DNA of 64,000 bases from CBDCUQ01 sp965222835. Its GTDB lineage: Bacteria; Pseudomonadota; Alphaproteobacteria; Rhizobiales; Hyphomicrobiaceae. Location: the NCBI GenBank assembly GCA_965222835.1, contig CBDCUQ010000003.1:496001-560000 (forward strand), given 5' to 3'. Positions 17,617 through 26,046 of the stretch are shown here, one piece after another. Made by a program: the position numbers and the translations under genes. Numbering within the stretch: position 1 is the stretch's first letter; each line of letters begins with the position of its first letter. Under the pieces are notes generated by a model that was not told the origin of the DNA, searched no databases, and saw only the letters and a list, made by a program, of their open reading frames with translations.

Positions 17617-18794
17617 GATCGGCCTCCGCCAACAGCCGCAAGAAGCCGTTCCGTGTGAATCGCGCCGCCGACCGCGGAGACGTCGGACGGCGCGCCGACG
17701 GCTTTCATCAATCCGTCGTAGCGGCCTCCGCCGGCCACGGGGCTTTGCGCGCCAAGGGACGGCACGACGATCTCGAAGACGAAGCCCGTGTAGTATTCGA
17801 GCGCGCGGCCGAATTCGGCGGAGAACGCGGCGCGGCTTACATCGATCCCGGTCTCGGAGATAAGATCCAGGCGGCGTTGATAGCGGCGGAGCGCATCGGA
17901 AATATCAACGCCTTCATCCCGCACAACGTTCTTTATGGCCGTTCCGGCCCGGTCGGCCGATCCTGACACGGCGAGATAGCTTTCGATGAGGCTTGCTGCT
18001 GTGGCCGACAAAGGCTCGGCCCGAGCGTCTGCGCTGCGTGACAGGAGATTGGCTGTCACTTCGCCGAGAGAGCGCACACCGATGACTTCGATATCGGCGC
18101 TTTCAAGGTGGTCTGCAACGGCTTTCTCCGCTTTCGCCGGATCATCCGGATCGAGCGCGGCGGCGAGCGACTTCGGAATGCCTGTGAGCAGGTCGTCGGG
18201 GGCCGTCGTCAACCGCTTTAGTTCATTTCGGAAAGTGTCGGGCCGCCAGAAGTGGTCCTTGAGCCGTGCGCGCCAGCGTTCCGGCATGTCGACCGTCTTC
18301 AGCATCGCCGCGAACAGGCCAAGGTCTCCAAGGCGCAGTTGATAGTCCGTGAGACCGGCCTCTTCCAGGGCGCGCACGATGGTGGCGAGGGTCGCGACGT
18401 CCGCCTCATCGGCGTTCGCAGCCCCGAAGGTTTCGATTCCGGCCTGGCGGAACTCGCGCGGGTGTGCGCTGTCCGCGCCTTGCGGCTGAAAGCGGAAGGC
18501 GGACCCGTTGTAACAATAGCGGGCATGGCCCTGCGATGCGTCGCCGGTGCGCTCCAGGTGCAGCCGGCAGGTGGGTACCGTGAGATCGGGCCGCAGGCAA
18601 AGCTCGTCGCCATCGGGATCGGTGAACACATAGGTGCGCGCGCGCAACGCTTCGCCAATGGCATCGAGATAGATGCTCGCAGGCTGGATGATGGCGGGGG
18701 CCACGGCTTCATAGCCGGCCGCGATGAACGTGCTCATCACGCGGCCTGCCTGCTCCTCGAGGGCTGCGAATTTCTTTGCCGACTCGGCGGCCAT
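17613..18794 (-). CDS. hisZ: ATP phosphoribosyltransferase regulatory subunit HisZ
   Basis: A HisRS-like paralogue without aminoacylation activity that forms a hetero-octamer with short HisG and carries the histidine feedback site. The 393-residue protein keeps class II synthetase features: motif 2-like region ARYCYNGSAFRFQPQG followed by REFRQAGIE, and YYTGFVFEI with a GGGRYDGL loop. It lacks the C-terminal anticodon-binding domain. ATG 18794 (MAAESAKK) was chosen; a GTG at 18803 with GGGGAG upstream is an equally plausible start and adds three residues. It sits between hisS and hisG in one operon. Confidence 0.93.
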   Translation of the reverse strand: MAAESAKKFAALEEQAGRVMSTFIAAGYEAVAPAIIQPASIYLDAIGEALRARTYVFTDPDGDELCLRPDLTVPTCRLHLERTGDASQGHARYCYNGSAFRFQPQGADSAHPREFRQAGIETFGAANADEADVATLATIVRALEEAGLTDYQLRLGDLGLFAAMLKTVDMPERWRARLKDHFWRPDTFRNELKRLTTAPDDLLTGIPKSLAAALDPDDPAKAEKAVADHLESADIEVIGVRSLGEVTANLLSRSADARAEPLSATAASLIESYLAVSGSADRAGTAIKNVVRDEGVDISDALRRYQRRLDLISETGIDVSRAAFSAEFGRALEYYTGFVFEIVVPSLGAQSPVAGGGRYDGLMKAVGAPSDVSAVGGAIHTERLLAAVGGGRS

Positions 18795-18862
18795 ACCGTT
18801 CACTCCCGCTCCCCTGCCACGTGTTGCAACATAGGGATTGGCTCAAACCACTGTGTGCCTGT

Positions 18863-20467
18863 TTAAGCGTGCCGCTTTAAGATGTCCTGAACCTTTTCGA
18901 CCAGTTCAACTTCCGGGACGGAAATCTGCGCCGGGCGCGCCGCCTTCCATTCCTTATTATCTTTAATGGCGGCGGCGGCTTTGGCACCTTCGATCAGATC
19001 CTTGAGCGTCACCTCGCCTTTGGCGCGCTCGTCCGACCCCTGGATGACGGCCACCGGTGCGCCGCGCTTATCGGCATATTTCATCTGCGCCTTCATGCCC
19101 GATGAGCCGAGGTACATCTCAGCGCGCACGCCAGCCTCGCGTAGGCGCTGTGTCAGCTTCTGGTAGTGCGTCAGTTCCGCCTTATCCATGACGATGACGA
19201 CGACGGGTCCGTGCACGGTTGCGTCGCCCCCGCGTCCCAACGCGTTGAGGGCCGCCTGCAATCTCGAAACGCCGATGGAAAAGCCTGTGGCCGGCACCCT
19301 CTGACCGGTGAAGCGCGCGACAAGATCGTCGTAGCGTCCGCCACCGCCAACCGAGCCAAAGCGCACGGTTTGCCCGTCGTCGTTCTTGACCTCGAACAGA
19401 AGCTCGGCTTCGAACACGGGGCCGGTGTAATAGTCGAGGCCGCGCACGACGGAGGGATCGATTAAGATCTGACCGCACCCAAAACCACCGTTTGCTGTGA
19501 GTTGTACTACTTGCTTCAACTCGTCTAGGCCTTGAAGGCCCAATTCACTGCCACTGACAATCTCGCGCAGGCGTTGCAGCGTTGACGTGTTGTTGACGCG
19601 GTACCAATAGTCGCTTGGGTCTGGATCATCGGCGTCTCTTGCCCGTCGAATATAATTCCGTATCTCTCCTCTGGGTGGACGATTTGTTAGCGTTTCACCC
19701 TCAGTCATGATTGGAGCCCTTACGTAGGCAAGAACATGTTTGATTTGTTGGTCATCCAGTCCAGCTCCTGGCGTGAAGTCCCCACTTTCGTCCTTTCGAC
19801 CGGGGCCAAGTAGCTCCCGAACACCAGCAACACCCAGTCGATCCATCTTGTCCATTGCACGCAATACGATCAGTCGCTTGTTAGAATTCTGCGTACCGTC
19901 GAGACCTATCGTCCCAAGCACACCGTCGAGGACTTTCCGATTGTTGACCTTGATGACGTAGTCGCCACGCTTGATGCCCAGCGCTTCCATGGTATCCGCC
20001 GCCAGCATGCACATTTCGGCATCGGCTGCGACACTCTCTGCACCCACCGTATCGGCGTCGAATTGTGTGAACTGGCGGAAGCGTCCCGGACCCGGCTTCT
20101 CGTTGCGATACACCGTCCCTGTCGCGTAGCGGCGGAAGGGTTTTGGCAACGTCTGGAAATTCTGTGCAACGTAGCGCGCCAACGGTGCCGTCAGGTCGTA
20201 GCGCAACGACATCCACTGCTCGTCCTCGTCCTGCAGCGAGAACACGCCTTCGTTGGGGCGGTCGCTGTCGGGCAAGAACTTGCCGAGCGCGTCCGTGTAC
20301 TCGAAGGCGGGCGTGTTTAAGGGCTCGAATCCATAGCGCTCATAGACCGCACGAATCTTCGCCAGCATGTCGAGGCTCTGGCGGATCTCGGTGGCTTCGA
20401 TGTCGCGGAAGCCTTTGGGAAGCCGGGCTTCGGGGCGCGTCTTCCCGTCCTTTGGGGTCTTGGCCAT
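18863..20467 (-). CDS. hisS: histidine--tRNA ligase
   Basis: A class II aminoacyl-tRNA synthetase of 534 residues, clearly longer than the roughly 425-residue enterobacterial type. Motif 1 region is near RAVYERYGFEPLNTPAFEY, motif 2 is YRNEKPGPGRFRQFTQFDAD, the histidine signatures are GLDYYTGPVFE and GGGGRYDDL, and motif 3 is ATGFSIGVSRL. The C-terminal anticodon-binding domain is present. Some alphaproteobacteria are known to have tRNA-His without the usual G-1 and a correspondingly divergent HisRS; the eukaryote-like motif 2 loop here is consistent with that group, but this is inference. ATG 20467 was preferred to GTG 20470. It is first of the hisS-hisZ-hisG operon. Confidence 0.94.
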   Translation of the reverse strand: MAKTPKDGKTRPEARLPKGFRDIEATEIRQSLDMLAKIRAVYERYGFEPLNTPAFEYTDALGKFLPDSDRPNEGVFSLQDEDEQWMSLRYDLTAPLARYVAQNFQTLPKPFRRYATGTVYRNEKPGPGRFRQFTQFDADTVGAESVAADAEMCMLAADTMEALGIKRGDYVIKVNNRKVLDGVLGTIGLDGTQNSNKRLIVLRAMDKMDRLGVAGVRELLGPGRKDESGDFTPGAGLDDQQIKHVLAYVRAPIMTEGETLTNRPPRGEIRNYIRRARDADDPDPSDYWYRVNNTSTLQRLREIVSGSELGLQGLDELKQVVQLTANGGFGCGQILIDPSVVRGLDYYTGPVFEAELLFEVKNDDGQTVRFGSVGGGGRYDDLVARFTGQRVPATGFSIGVSRLQAALNALGRGGDATVHGPVVVIVMDKAELTHYQKLTQRLREAGVRAEMYLGSSGMKAQMKYADKRGAPVAVIQGSDERAKGEVTLKDLIEGAKAAAAIKDNKEWKAARPAQISVPEVELVEKVQDILKRHA

Positions 20468-20661
20468 CACCGTGCTGCTTGAGTTGCTGAGGCGCCCATA
20501 GGCGCCGGGACCGTGGATTGGAGCCGCCTTATAGCGGATCGGGTGCGGCGCGGAAAGGCAACCTTGTCGCGGTTCCCCGGTTCTAGGCGGCGGGCCGAAT
20601 CCGATCGTGCGCGCGGGACGTTTTCTCGCCAGCTGATATCATTATGATGAACGCTCGCGTT

Positions 20662-20790
20662 TTAGACTCTTTCCGGCTTAGCCGGAATCGCTTGCCCATC
20701 CCACTCCCCCTCCCGGCCCCCCAATCCATCATTGTTTTGGGGGGCCGGGAGGGGGAGTGGGTGGTTCGATTTAAATCAGACAGACTCTAA
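20662..20790. repeat. large hairpin repeat element, copy 1
   Basis: A near-palindromic element with perfect 25-bp arms (20700-20724 and 20737-20761, CCCACTCCCCCTCCCGGCCC... and complement) around a 12-base loop (20725-20736). The flanks extend the symmetry imperfectly, from TTAGACTCT at 20662 to AGACTCTAA ending at 20790. Two further copies with the same 25/12/25 plan lie at 50985-51114 and 58891-59016. It ends 16 bases before the acyltransferase start codon. The remaining intergenic sequence, 20468-20661, shows nothing else recognisable. Confidence 0.85.
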
Positions 20791-20806
20791 GACACTGGTG
20801 CGTGCT

Positions 20807-21979
20807 ATGGGTGATCGGGAGAATGCCGTCGTTCGAGTGGTGCCGCGCATGGCGGACATCGAGGCCGCCGCATGGGACCGTTGCGCCAATCCCCCCTCGT
20901 TTCCCTTCGATCCGTTCGTGTCACATGCATTCCTTTTGGCGCTTGAGGAGGCGGGGACCACGGGCCCCGAGGCCGGATGGATTCCGCAACATCTGCTTCT
21001 CGAGGATGAGACCGGCGGCGTTGCCGCTGCGATGCCGCTTTATGTGAAGACGCACAGTCAGGGCGAGTACGTGTTCGATCACGCCTGGGCCAGTGCGTTG
21101 CACCGTGCGGGGGGCCGCTATTATCCGAAACTGCAGGCCGCCGTCCCGTTTACGCCGGTCCCTGGACGCCGTCTCCTCGTTCCGCCGGGGCCGGGTTTTG
21201 AAGCTCAGGAGCGGCTCCTTGCTAATGCCAGTATCGAACTGGCGCGGCGGATCGACTGCTCGTCCTTGCACATCACGTTCCTCACAAATGCAGAATGGAC
21301 GCGGCTTGGTGGGGCAGGGCTCCTTCAGCGCACCTGCCAACAGTTTCACTGGACGAATGAAGGCTATGGCTCTTTCGATGATTTTCTGGCGACGCTCTCG
21401 TCGCGCAAACGCAAGATGATCCGCCGGGAGCGGGCCGCGGCGTTGTCGGATGGGCTTACCATCGAGCGCATCACGGGTCGCGACATCACTGAAGCCCATT
21501 GGGACACGTTCTTCGCCTTCTACACGGATACGGGTGATCGCAAGTGGGGAAGCCCCTACCTCAACCGGCGTTTCTTCTCGCTTGTTGGTGCGGCCATGCC
21601 GGATCGTTGTCTGCTCGTCATGGTGAAGCGGGGATCGCACACTCTTGCGGGCGCCCTTCATATTATCGGCGGTGACTGTCTTTACGGCCGCTATTGGGGC
21701 GCGACGGAACACGTGCCGTTCCTGCATTTCGAGGTCTGCTATTATCAGGCCATTGACTATGCGATCGCGCACAGGCTTCAACGCGCCGAAGCTGGTGCCC
21801 AAGGCGAGCACAAACTGGCTCGGGGCTACCGCCCGGTGACGACCTATTCGGCGCATTGGCTTGCCGAGCCGGGGCTTCATCAAGCGGTTGCGCGCTATCT
21901 TGACGCCGAACGCGCGGAGGTTTCCGAGGTCAATCGCCTACTTGAGGATTATGGGCCGTATAAGAAAGGCCTTGCTTGA
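20807..21979 (+). CDS. FemAB-like acyltransferase (DUF482 / peptidogalycan biosynthesis family)
   Basis: A 390-residue protein of the DUF482 (FemAB_like, GNAT fold) family. Known members have two GNAT-like halves and are annotated as peptidogalycan biosynthesis or N-acetyltransferase proteins; the substrate is not established. Visible family blocks are PFVSHAFLLALEEAG, MPLYVKTHSQGEYVFDHAWA, YYPKLQAAVPFTPVPGRRLL, FDDFLATLSSRKRKMIRRER, FYTDTGDRKWGSPYL, GRYWGATEH, FLHFEVCYYQAIDYAI and the C-terminal GEHKLARGY. ATG 20807 was chosen. The frame is open further upstream to 20732, but those residues are translated from the hairpin repeat and not part of the family. Confidence 0.87.
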   Translation: MGDRENAVVRVVPRMADIEAAAWDRCANPPSFPFDPFVSHAFLLALEEAGTTGPEAGWIPQHLLLEDETGGVAAAMPLYVKTHSQGEYVFDHAWASALHRAGGRYYPKLQAAVPFTPVPGRRLLVPPGPGFEAQERLLANASIELARRIDCSSLHITFLTNAEWTRLGGAGLLQRTCQQFHWTNEGYGSFDDFLATLSSRKRKMIRRERAAALSDGLTIERITGRDITEAHWDTFFAFYTDTGDRKWGSPYLNRRFFSLVGAAMPDRCLLVMVKRGSHTLAGALHIIGGDCLYGRYWGATEHVPFLHFEVCYYQAIDYAIAHRLQRAEAGAQGEHKLARGYRPVTTYSAHWLAEPGLHQAVARYLDAERAEVSEVNRLLEDYGPYKKGLA

Positions 21980-22042
21980 CGGGGCACGGCCGCCGCTCGT
22001 AACTGGGCGCAATGATCCTCTGCACTCCACCTGAGAGGCGCT

Positions 22043-22465
22043 ATGACCTACGACACCGACAATATCTTCGCGAAGATCCTGCGCGGTGAGATTCCGTGCC
22101 ACAAGGTCTATGAGGACGACGATGCCATCGCCTTTATGGATGTGATGCCCCAGGGGACGGGGCACACGTTGGTTCTGCCGAAGGCCGCGTCACGCAATCT
22201 GTTGGATGCCGACCCCGCGGTACTGGCGAAGCTTTATCCGGTCGTACAGAAAATCGCGCGCGCGGCAAAAGATGCCTTTGCCGCCGATGGCATCACCATC
22301 ATCCAGTTCAACGAGCCGGCGGCCGGACAAACGGTGTTCCATCTTCACGTGCACGTCATCCCCCGCTTCGACGGAGTTCCTTTGAAACCGCATACGGGGG
22401 ATATGGAAAAACCCGAAGTGCTGTCTGCCAGCGCGGAGAAGATCAAGGCGGCACTCGGAATGTAG
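22043..22465 (+). CDS. HIT-family nucleotide hydrolase/transferase
   Basis: A 140-residue histidine-triad protein, probably an Hint-type nucleoside phosphoramidase. The start MTYDTDNIFAKILRGEIPCHKVYEDDDAIAFMD is typical, VMPQGTGHTLVLPK follows, and the catalytic triad motif is HLHVHVIPR. Such proteins hydrolyse AMP-lysine-like phosphoramidates in the cytoplasm. It lies 63 bases after the acyltransferase gene on the same strand and is convergent with meaB, 4 bases away. Confidence 0.92.
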   Translation: MTYDTDNIFAKILRGEIPCHKVYEDDDAIAFMDVMPQGTGHTLVLPKAASRNLLDADPAVLAKLYPVVQKIARAAKDAFAADGITIIQFNEPAAGQTVFHLHVHVIPRFDGVPLKPHTGDMEKPEVLSASAEKIKAALGM

Positions 22466-22469
22466 GAAC

Positions 22470-23459
22470 TTACAATCCCATCAGGCGCAGGATTTCATCG
22501 ACGGCCAGCGTCGGCACGAGGCGCCCCTCTCGGACCTCGTTTTCGATCTCAGGCAGGCGCGCGGCGACCTTGCGATTGGCCTTTAAGGCCGACATCAGTC
22601 TGTCCTCAAGCATATCGTGCATCCACTCCACGGCCTGGCTTTGACGGCGCGCCGCAAAGGCTCCGCTCTCTGTCATAATGGTGCGGTGCTCTTCGATCTT
22701 GTTCCACAGCGCGTCGAGGCCGTGATTGTCCCGCCCCGAGATGGTGACGACAGGCGGCAGCCACGCGGCGTCTTTGGGCGTGAAGATGGCGATTGCGTTC
22801 TGATACTCGTTGGCTGCGCGCTTGGCGCGCGGAATGTTGTCGCCATCGGCCTTGTTGATGGCAATCATGTCCGCCAACTCGATGATGCCTTTCTTGATGC
22901 CTTGCAGATCGTCGCCGCCGCCGGCGAGCAGCAGCACGAGGAAAAAGTCCACCATGTCGGCAACGGCGACCTCGCTCTGGCCGACGCCGACGGTCTCGAT
23001 GATGATGACATCGAAACCGGCCGCTTCGAGCAGTGCCATGGTCTCGCGTGTCTTGCGCGTGACGCCACCCAGCGTTCCGGAGGTGGGCGAAGGGCGGATA
23101 AATGCGTTCGGGGATTGCGCCAGCTCGCTCATCCGGGTCTTGTCGCCCAAGATCGAACCGCCTGTGCGCTTTGATGTCGGATCGACCGCCAAAACGGCCA
23201 CCTTGTTCCCGGCCTTCACCAGATTCATGCCGAGCTGGTCGATGGTGGTTGATTTGCCCACCCCCGGAACGCCCGTAATTCCAAGCCGGACGGCACCGCC
23301 TGTATGTGCCAGGAGGGCCTGCAGAAGCTCTTGGGCTTCGGCATTGTGCTCAGGCTTGGTGCTTTCCACCAGGGTTATGGCGCGCGCCAGCGTCGCCCGG
23401 TCGCCGGACCGGACGCGGTCGGCGTAGTCTGAGGCGGAAAAGGTACGGCGGCGGGACAT
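22470..23459 (-). CDS. meaB: MeaB/ArgK GTPase, methylmalonyl-CoA mutase chaperone
   Basis: A G3E-family GTPase that protects and loads adenosylcobalamin into methylmalonyl-CoA mutase or related mutases. The 329-residue protein has the P-loop GVPGVGKST, the switch region DPTSKRTGGSILGDKTRM, the ETVGVGQSE block, and NKADGDN as the base-recognition motif. ATG 23459 was chosen because the resulting length equals the usual MeaB length; TTG and GTG codons near 23500 are possible upstream starts. No mutase gene is in the window, so the partner is encoded elsewhere. Confidence 0.92.
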   Translation of the reverse strand: MSRRRTFSASDYADRVRSGDRATLARAITLVESTKPEHNAEAQELLQALLAHTGGAVRLGITGVPGVGKSTTIDQLGMNLVKAGNKVAVLAVDPTSKRTGGSILGDKTRMSELAQSPNAFIRPSPTSGTLGGVTRKTRETMALLEAAGFDVIIIETVGVGQSEVAVADMVDFFLVLLLAGGGDDLQGIKKGIIELADMIAINKADGDNIPRAKRAANEYQNAIAIFTPKDAAWLPPVVTISGRDNHGLDALWNKIEEHRTIMTESGAFAARRQSQAVEWMHDMLEDRLMSALKANRKVAARLPEIENEVREGRLVPTLAVDEILRLMGL

Positions 23460-23669
23460 GGGCAGGAGATCGCTAGAGTTTTCCACGGAGTGTTGCACCA
23501 AAAGCGCGGCTGACCATGGTCAGGAATCGCAGGCCCTGCAAGGGTCAAATCATCCATCCACATGCCGCAACATGACGCTATACTTTTCTGATGCGGGCGC
23601 GGAACCGGTGTAAACTGAGGGCCGGCTTTCGATTGATGGCGGGATCGCCGGCGGGAGGGACCTTTTCCG

Positions 23670-25247
23670 ATGATGACGCTTGGGCTCATTCTTTTCACTG
23701 TCTTGATGGTGGTCGTGTTTGTCGTGACGTGGCGCGGCACGCGCGGCATGGGGAATACGGCCAAGGTTCTGACCCGTGGCGGTGTGGGAATACTGACCGT
23801 GCTGCCGTTGGTCATGCTTTTCGCTCTCAATCTTCAAGGCGAAATGGCCGAACTGGACGCCCGACTCGAGGAGCCCCTGCCATCGGCGACAGATGCGGGC
23901 GAGGCTGAAGCGGCCAAGGCCGCGCGCCGCCGAGCCGAAAGGGAGGCACAAGAGCGCAAGAAGGCCAGGGCTCCGAAGCCTGCAATCGTGCAGCCGTCAC
24001 CACCAACGACAGGAGCCGAGCCTGGTGCTGCTGGGCCCGTGCCCGATGCCGCCATGGCGCCGCCAGCTCCAGCGCCGAGCCTGGACTTTGCGCCCGACGA
24101 TGAGGCCGTAACGCGCGGTCTGGGAGGCGAGGAAGAAGAAGCTGCAGAAGAAGCCCCCGATGAAGCAGCCGGCGCACCACCGCCGGCTGCCGCCAACGGC
24201 GACAGCGATGCGAAGTGGGATGTCGTTCCCGTCTACTACGGTACGGACCGAGTCCGCGTCGAAGACTCCGAGCGCCTCGACTACGGTGATGCCCGTGGCC
24301 GCCGGCTTGAATTAGGCCGTGCACTTGTCACCGTTCCCAAGTCGCACACGATTCCTCAGATTGAGCGGCCGTGGACGCTGCGCATTCCGATCATTGGCAT
24401 CGAGATCGGCGAAAGCGAGAATCCGGAAGAGCATTTCACCATGAAGGAGATCAAGGCGCTCCCTGAACAAGAGCTGCTTGCGCTTGTTGCCGACCGACTC
24501 GCGAAATCCCAGCGCTACAAGAAACACGCGCTGATCTTCGTGCATGGCTTTAACACGACATTCGACTACGCCATCTACCGCACGGCACAGATCGCCTATG
24601 ACTTGAAGTTCGACGGTGCACCGTTCGCCTACAGTTGGCCCTCAGGTGGCGGCGTCCTGAACTACACGTATGACAGTCAGAGCTCAGGACAGGCACAGCC
24701 CTTCCTCAAGGATTTCATTAACATGGTGCTCAACAAGACGGGGGCTGAAGCGGTGAGCCTTATCGCACACAGCATGGGGAACCAGCCGACGCTGCAGGTG
24801 CTCAAGGACCTCAAGGCCTCGAAACCCGAAGGCGTGGTCTTCCATCAGATCATTCTCGCGGCACCCGACGTCGATCGCCACATTTTCGAGAATGTCGCGC
24901 AAGAGATCAAAGGGCTTGCCAAAGGCATGACGCTCTATGCTGCCAAGAATGACAAGGCCCTTGCCATTTCAAGAAACGTCCACGGCGGTGTACCGCGCGC
25001 GGGTGACGTGCCTGAAGAAGAAGGCCCGCTCATCCTTGAGGGGGTCGACACCATCGACGTAACCAGTGTGTCGACCGATAGCCTCGGGCTCAACCACTCC
25101 GGATATGCCGAGAACAATGACCTGCTGCAAGACGTCAAGGCGTTGATCGAGACCGGCGTTCGGCCTCCCGAGCAGCGTATTTCGACGACCAAGCCCATCT
25201 CGCAGGAGGGCAAGACCTATTGGGAGTTCAAGCCGCCGTCTCAATAG
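23670..25247 (+). CDS. DUF900-type alpha/beta hydrolase with N-terminal membrane segments
   Basis: A 525-residue protein. Two membrane segments (about 3-20 and 38-55) are followed by a charged, Ala/Pro/Glu-rich linker to about residue 185, which includes VTRGLG (147-152) in an acidic context. The DUF900 hydrolase domain follows, with VVPVYYGTDR, LIFVHGFNTTF, nucleophile Ser368 in AHSMGN, LAAPDVDRHIF and His476 in LNHSGYA. The catalytic domain is presumably periplasmic or at the membrane face. DUF900 proteins are lipase/esterase-like, but no substrate is known for this one. The start has GGGAGGGA upstream. It opens a long plus-strand run of exported proteins. Confidence 0.88.
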   Translation: MMTLGLILFTVLMVVVFVVTWRGTRGMGNTAKVLTRGGVGILTVLPLVMLFALNLQGEMAELDARLEEPLPSATDAGEAEAAKAARRRAEREAQERKKARAPKPAIVQPSPPTTGAEPGAAGPVPDAAMAPPAPAPSLDFAPDDEAVTRGLGGEEEEAAEEAPDEAAGAPPPAAANGDSDAKWDVVPVYYGTDRVRVEDSERLDYGDARGRRLELGRALVTVPKSHTIPQIERPWTLRIPIIGIEIGESENPEEHFTMKEIKALPEQELLALVADRLAKSQRYKKHALIFVHGFNTTFDYAIYRTAQIAYDLKFDGAPFAYSWPSGGGVLNYTYDSQSSGQAQPFLKDFINMVLNKTGAEAVSLIAHSMGNQPTLQVLKDLKASKPEGVVFHQIILAAPDVDRHIFENVAQEIKGLAKGMTLYAAKNDKALAISRNVHGGVPRAGDVPEEEGPLILEGVDTIDVTSVSTDSLGLNHSGYAENNDLLQDVKALIETGVRPPEQRISTTKPISQEGKTYWEFKPPSQ

Positions 25248-25350
25248 GGAAAGGTCAAGAACAGGAGTCGCGCCGGCAGAAGTCAACACTTCGTAAACGC
25301 CTGTCTCATATTGTGACGCAAGGATCCAACCCCCTTGCGGGAGCATTGTC

Positions 25351-25935
25351 ATGAGACCGGTTTCAGCCCTTCTTGTCGCGGCCGCACTTTTGGCGGTTGG
25401 TTCAGCAACCGCTTTTGCAGATGAGTACTACGCTTGTGAAGACGGGCGGCTCATTCGTGTGAAGCCCGGCCAGTTGGCAAAGTTGAGACGGACTGAGCCG
25501 TGTTTGCGCGCGTATTTCAGGAGGTCCAAAAGACGCTCCTCTTTGGCCGCGGGCAAGAGCGGGGCCCGAAAGGCAAGCGTACGACGCAGCGCTGCCCCGT
25601 CCAAGGGACCCAATATCGGCACCCGGTTCTCGCGCAAGCGGATCGCGCCGAAGCCGGAGCCAGTTCCGGTCGTTCGGGCAAAGCCCCAATTGCGCGGGTC
25701 GGCAAGCATGGCCGACGACGTCTTACCGCCCGCACAAGGCGTTGGTGCAGACGCTCGGGCATCTCGCAAACTACAAGGGCGGCTCGCCAAGGCCCGCGCG
25801 GCAGCCGTGGCAGGGGCAGCAAAACCTCTTGCCGCCAAAACCGGTGCCCCTGGCCGGCAGGGTGACCGTCACCAGCGCGTCCGCATTCTGAACGCCAAGC
25901 CGGGGCAGACGCCGACCGGTCGGCCGGGCCGCTGA
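25351..25935 (+). CDS. exported highly basic hypothetical protein
   Basis: A 194-residue protein with a signal peptide (residues 1-23, ending AFADEYY). The mature protein has a short N-terminal module with two cysteines (YYACEDGRLIRVKPGQL and EPCLRAYF), which could form one disulfide. A long tail rich in Arg, Lys, Ala and Pro follows, probably disordered. No family is recognised; the basic tail could bind nucleic acid or acidic cell-wall polymers, but that is speculation. It is the second gene in the plus-strand exported-protein run. Confidence 0.75.
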   Translation: MRPVSALLVAAALLAVGSATAFADEYYACEDGRLIRVKPGQLAKLRRTEPCLRAYFRRSKRRSSLAAGKSGARKASVRRSAAPSKGPNIGTRFSRKRIAPKPEPVPVVRAKPQLRGSASMADDVLPPAQGVGADARASRKLQGRLAKARAAAVAGAAKPLAAKTGAPGRQGDRHQRVRILNAKPGQTPTGRPGR

Positions 25936-26046
25936 GGGCTAAACGGGGGCAATGTCCGGTATTTGGACGCACTCAACACTTCGTTTACCCGCCTTTGCCA
26001 CAGTTGCTTCCGGTTTGTGAAACCCTGTCGCGTTGTGGACCCCCCT

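Noticed and set aside
18252..20216. Long open frames antisense to the his genes
   Set aside because: GC-rich third positions create such frames; the sense genes are clear families.
20732..20806. N-terminal extension of the acyltransferase to 20732
   Set aside because: The extra 25 residues are translated from the hairpin repeat and do not resemble the protein family; ATG 20807 fits.
23827..24324. Open frames antisense to the DUF900 linker
   Set aside because: Low-complexity mirror of an Ala/Pro/Glu-rich linker; no initiation signals.
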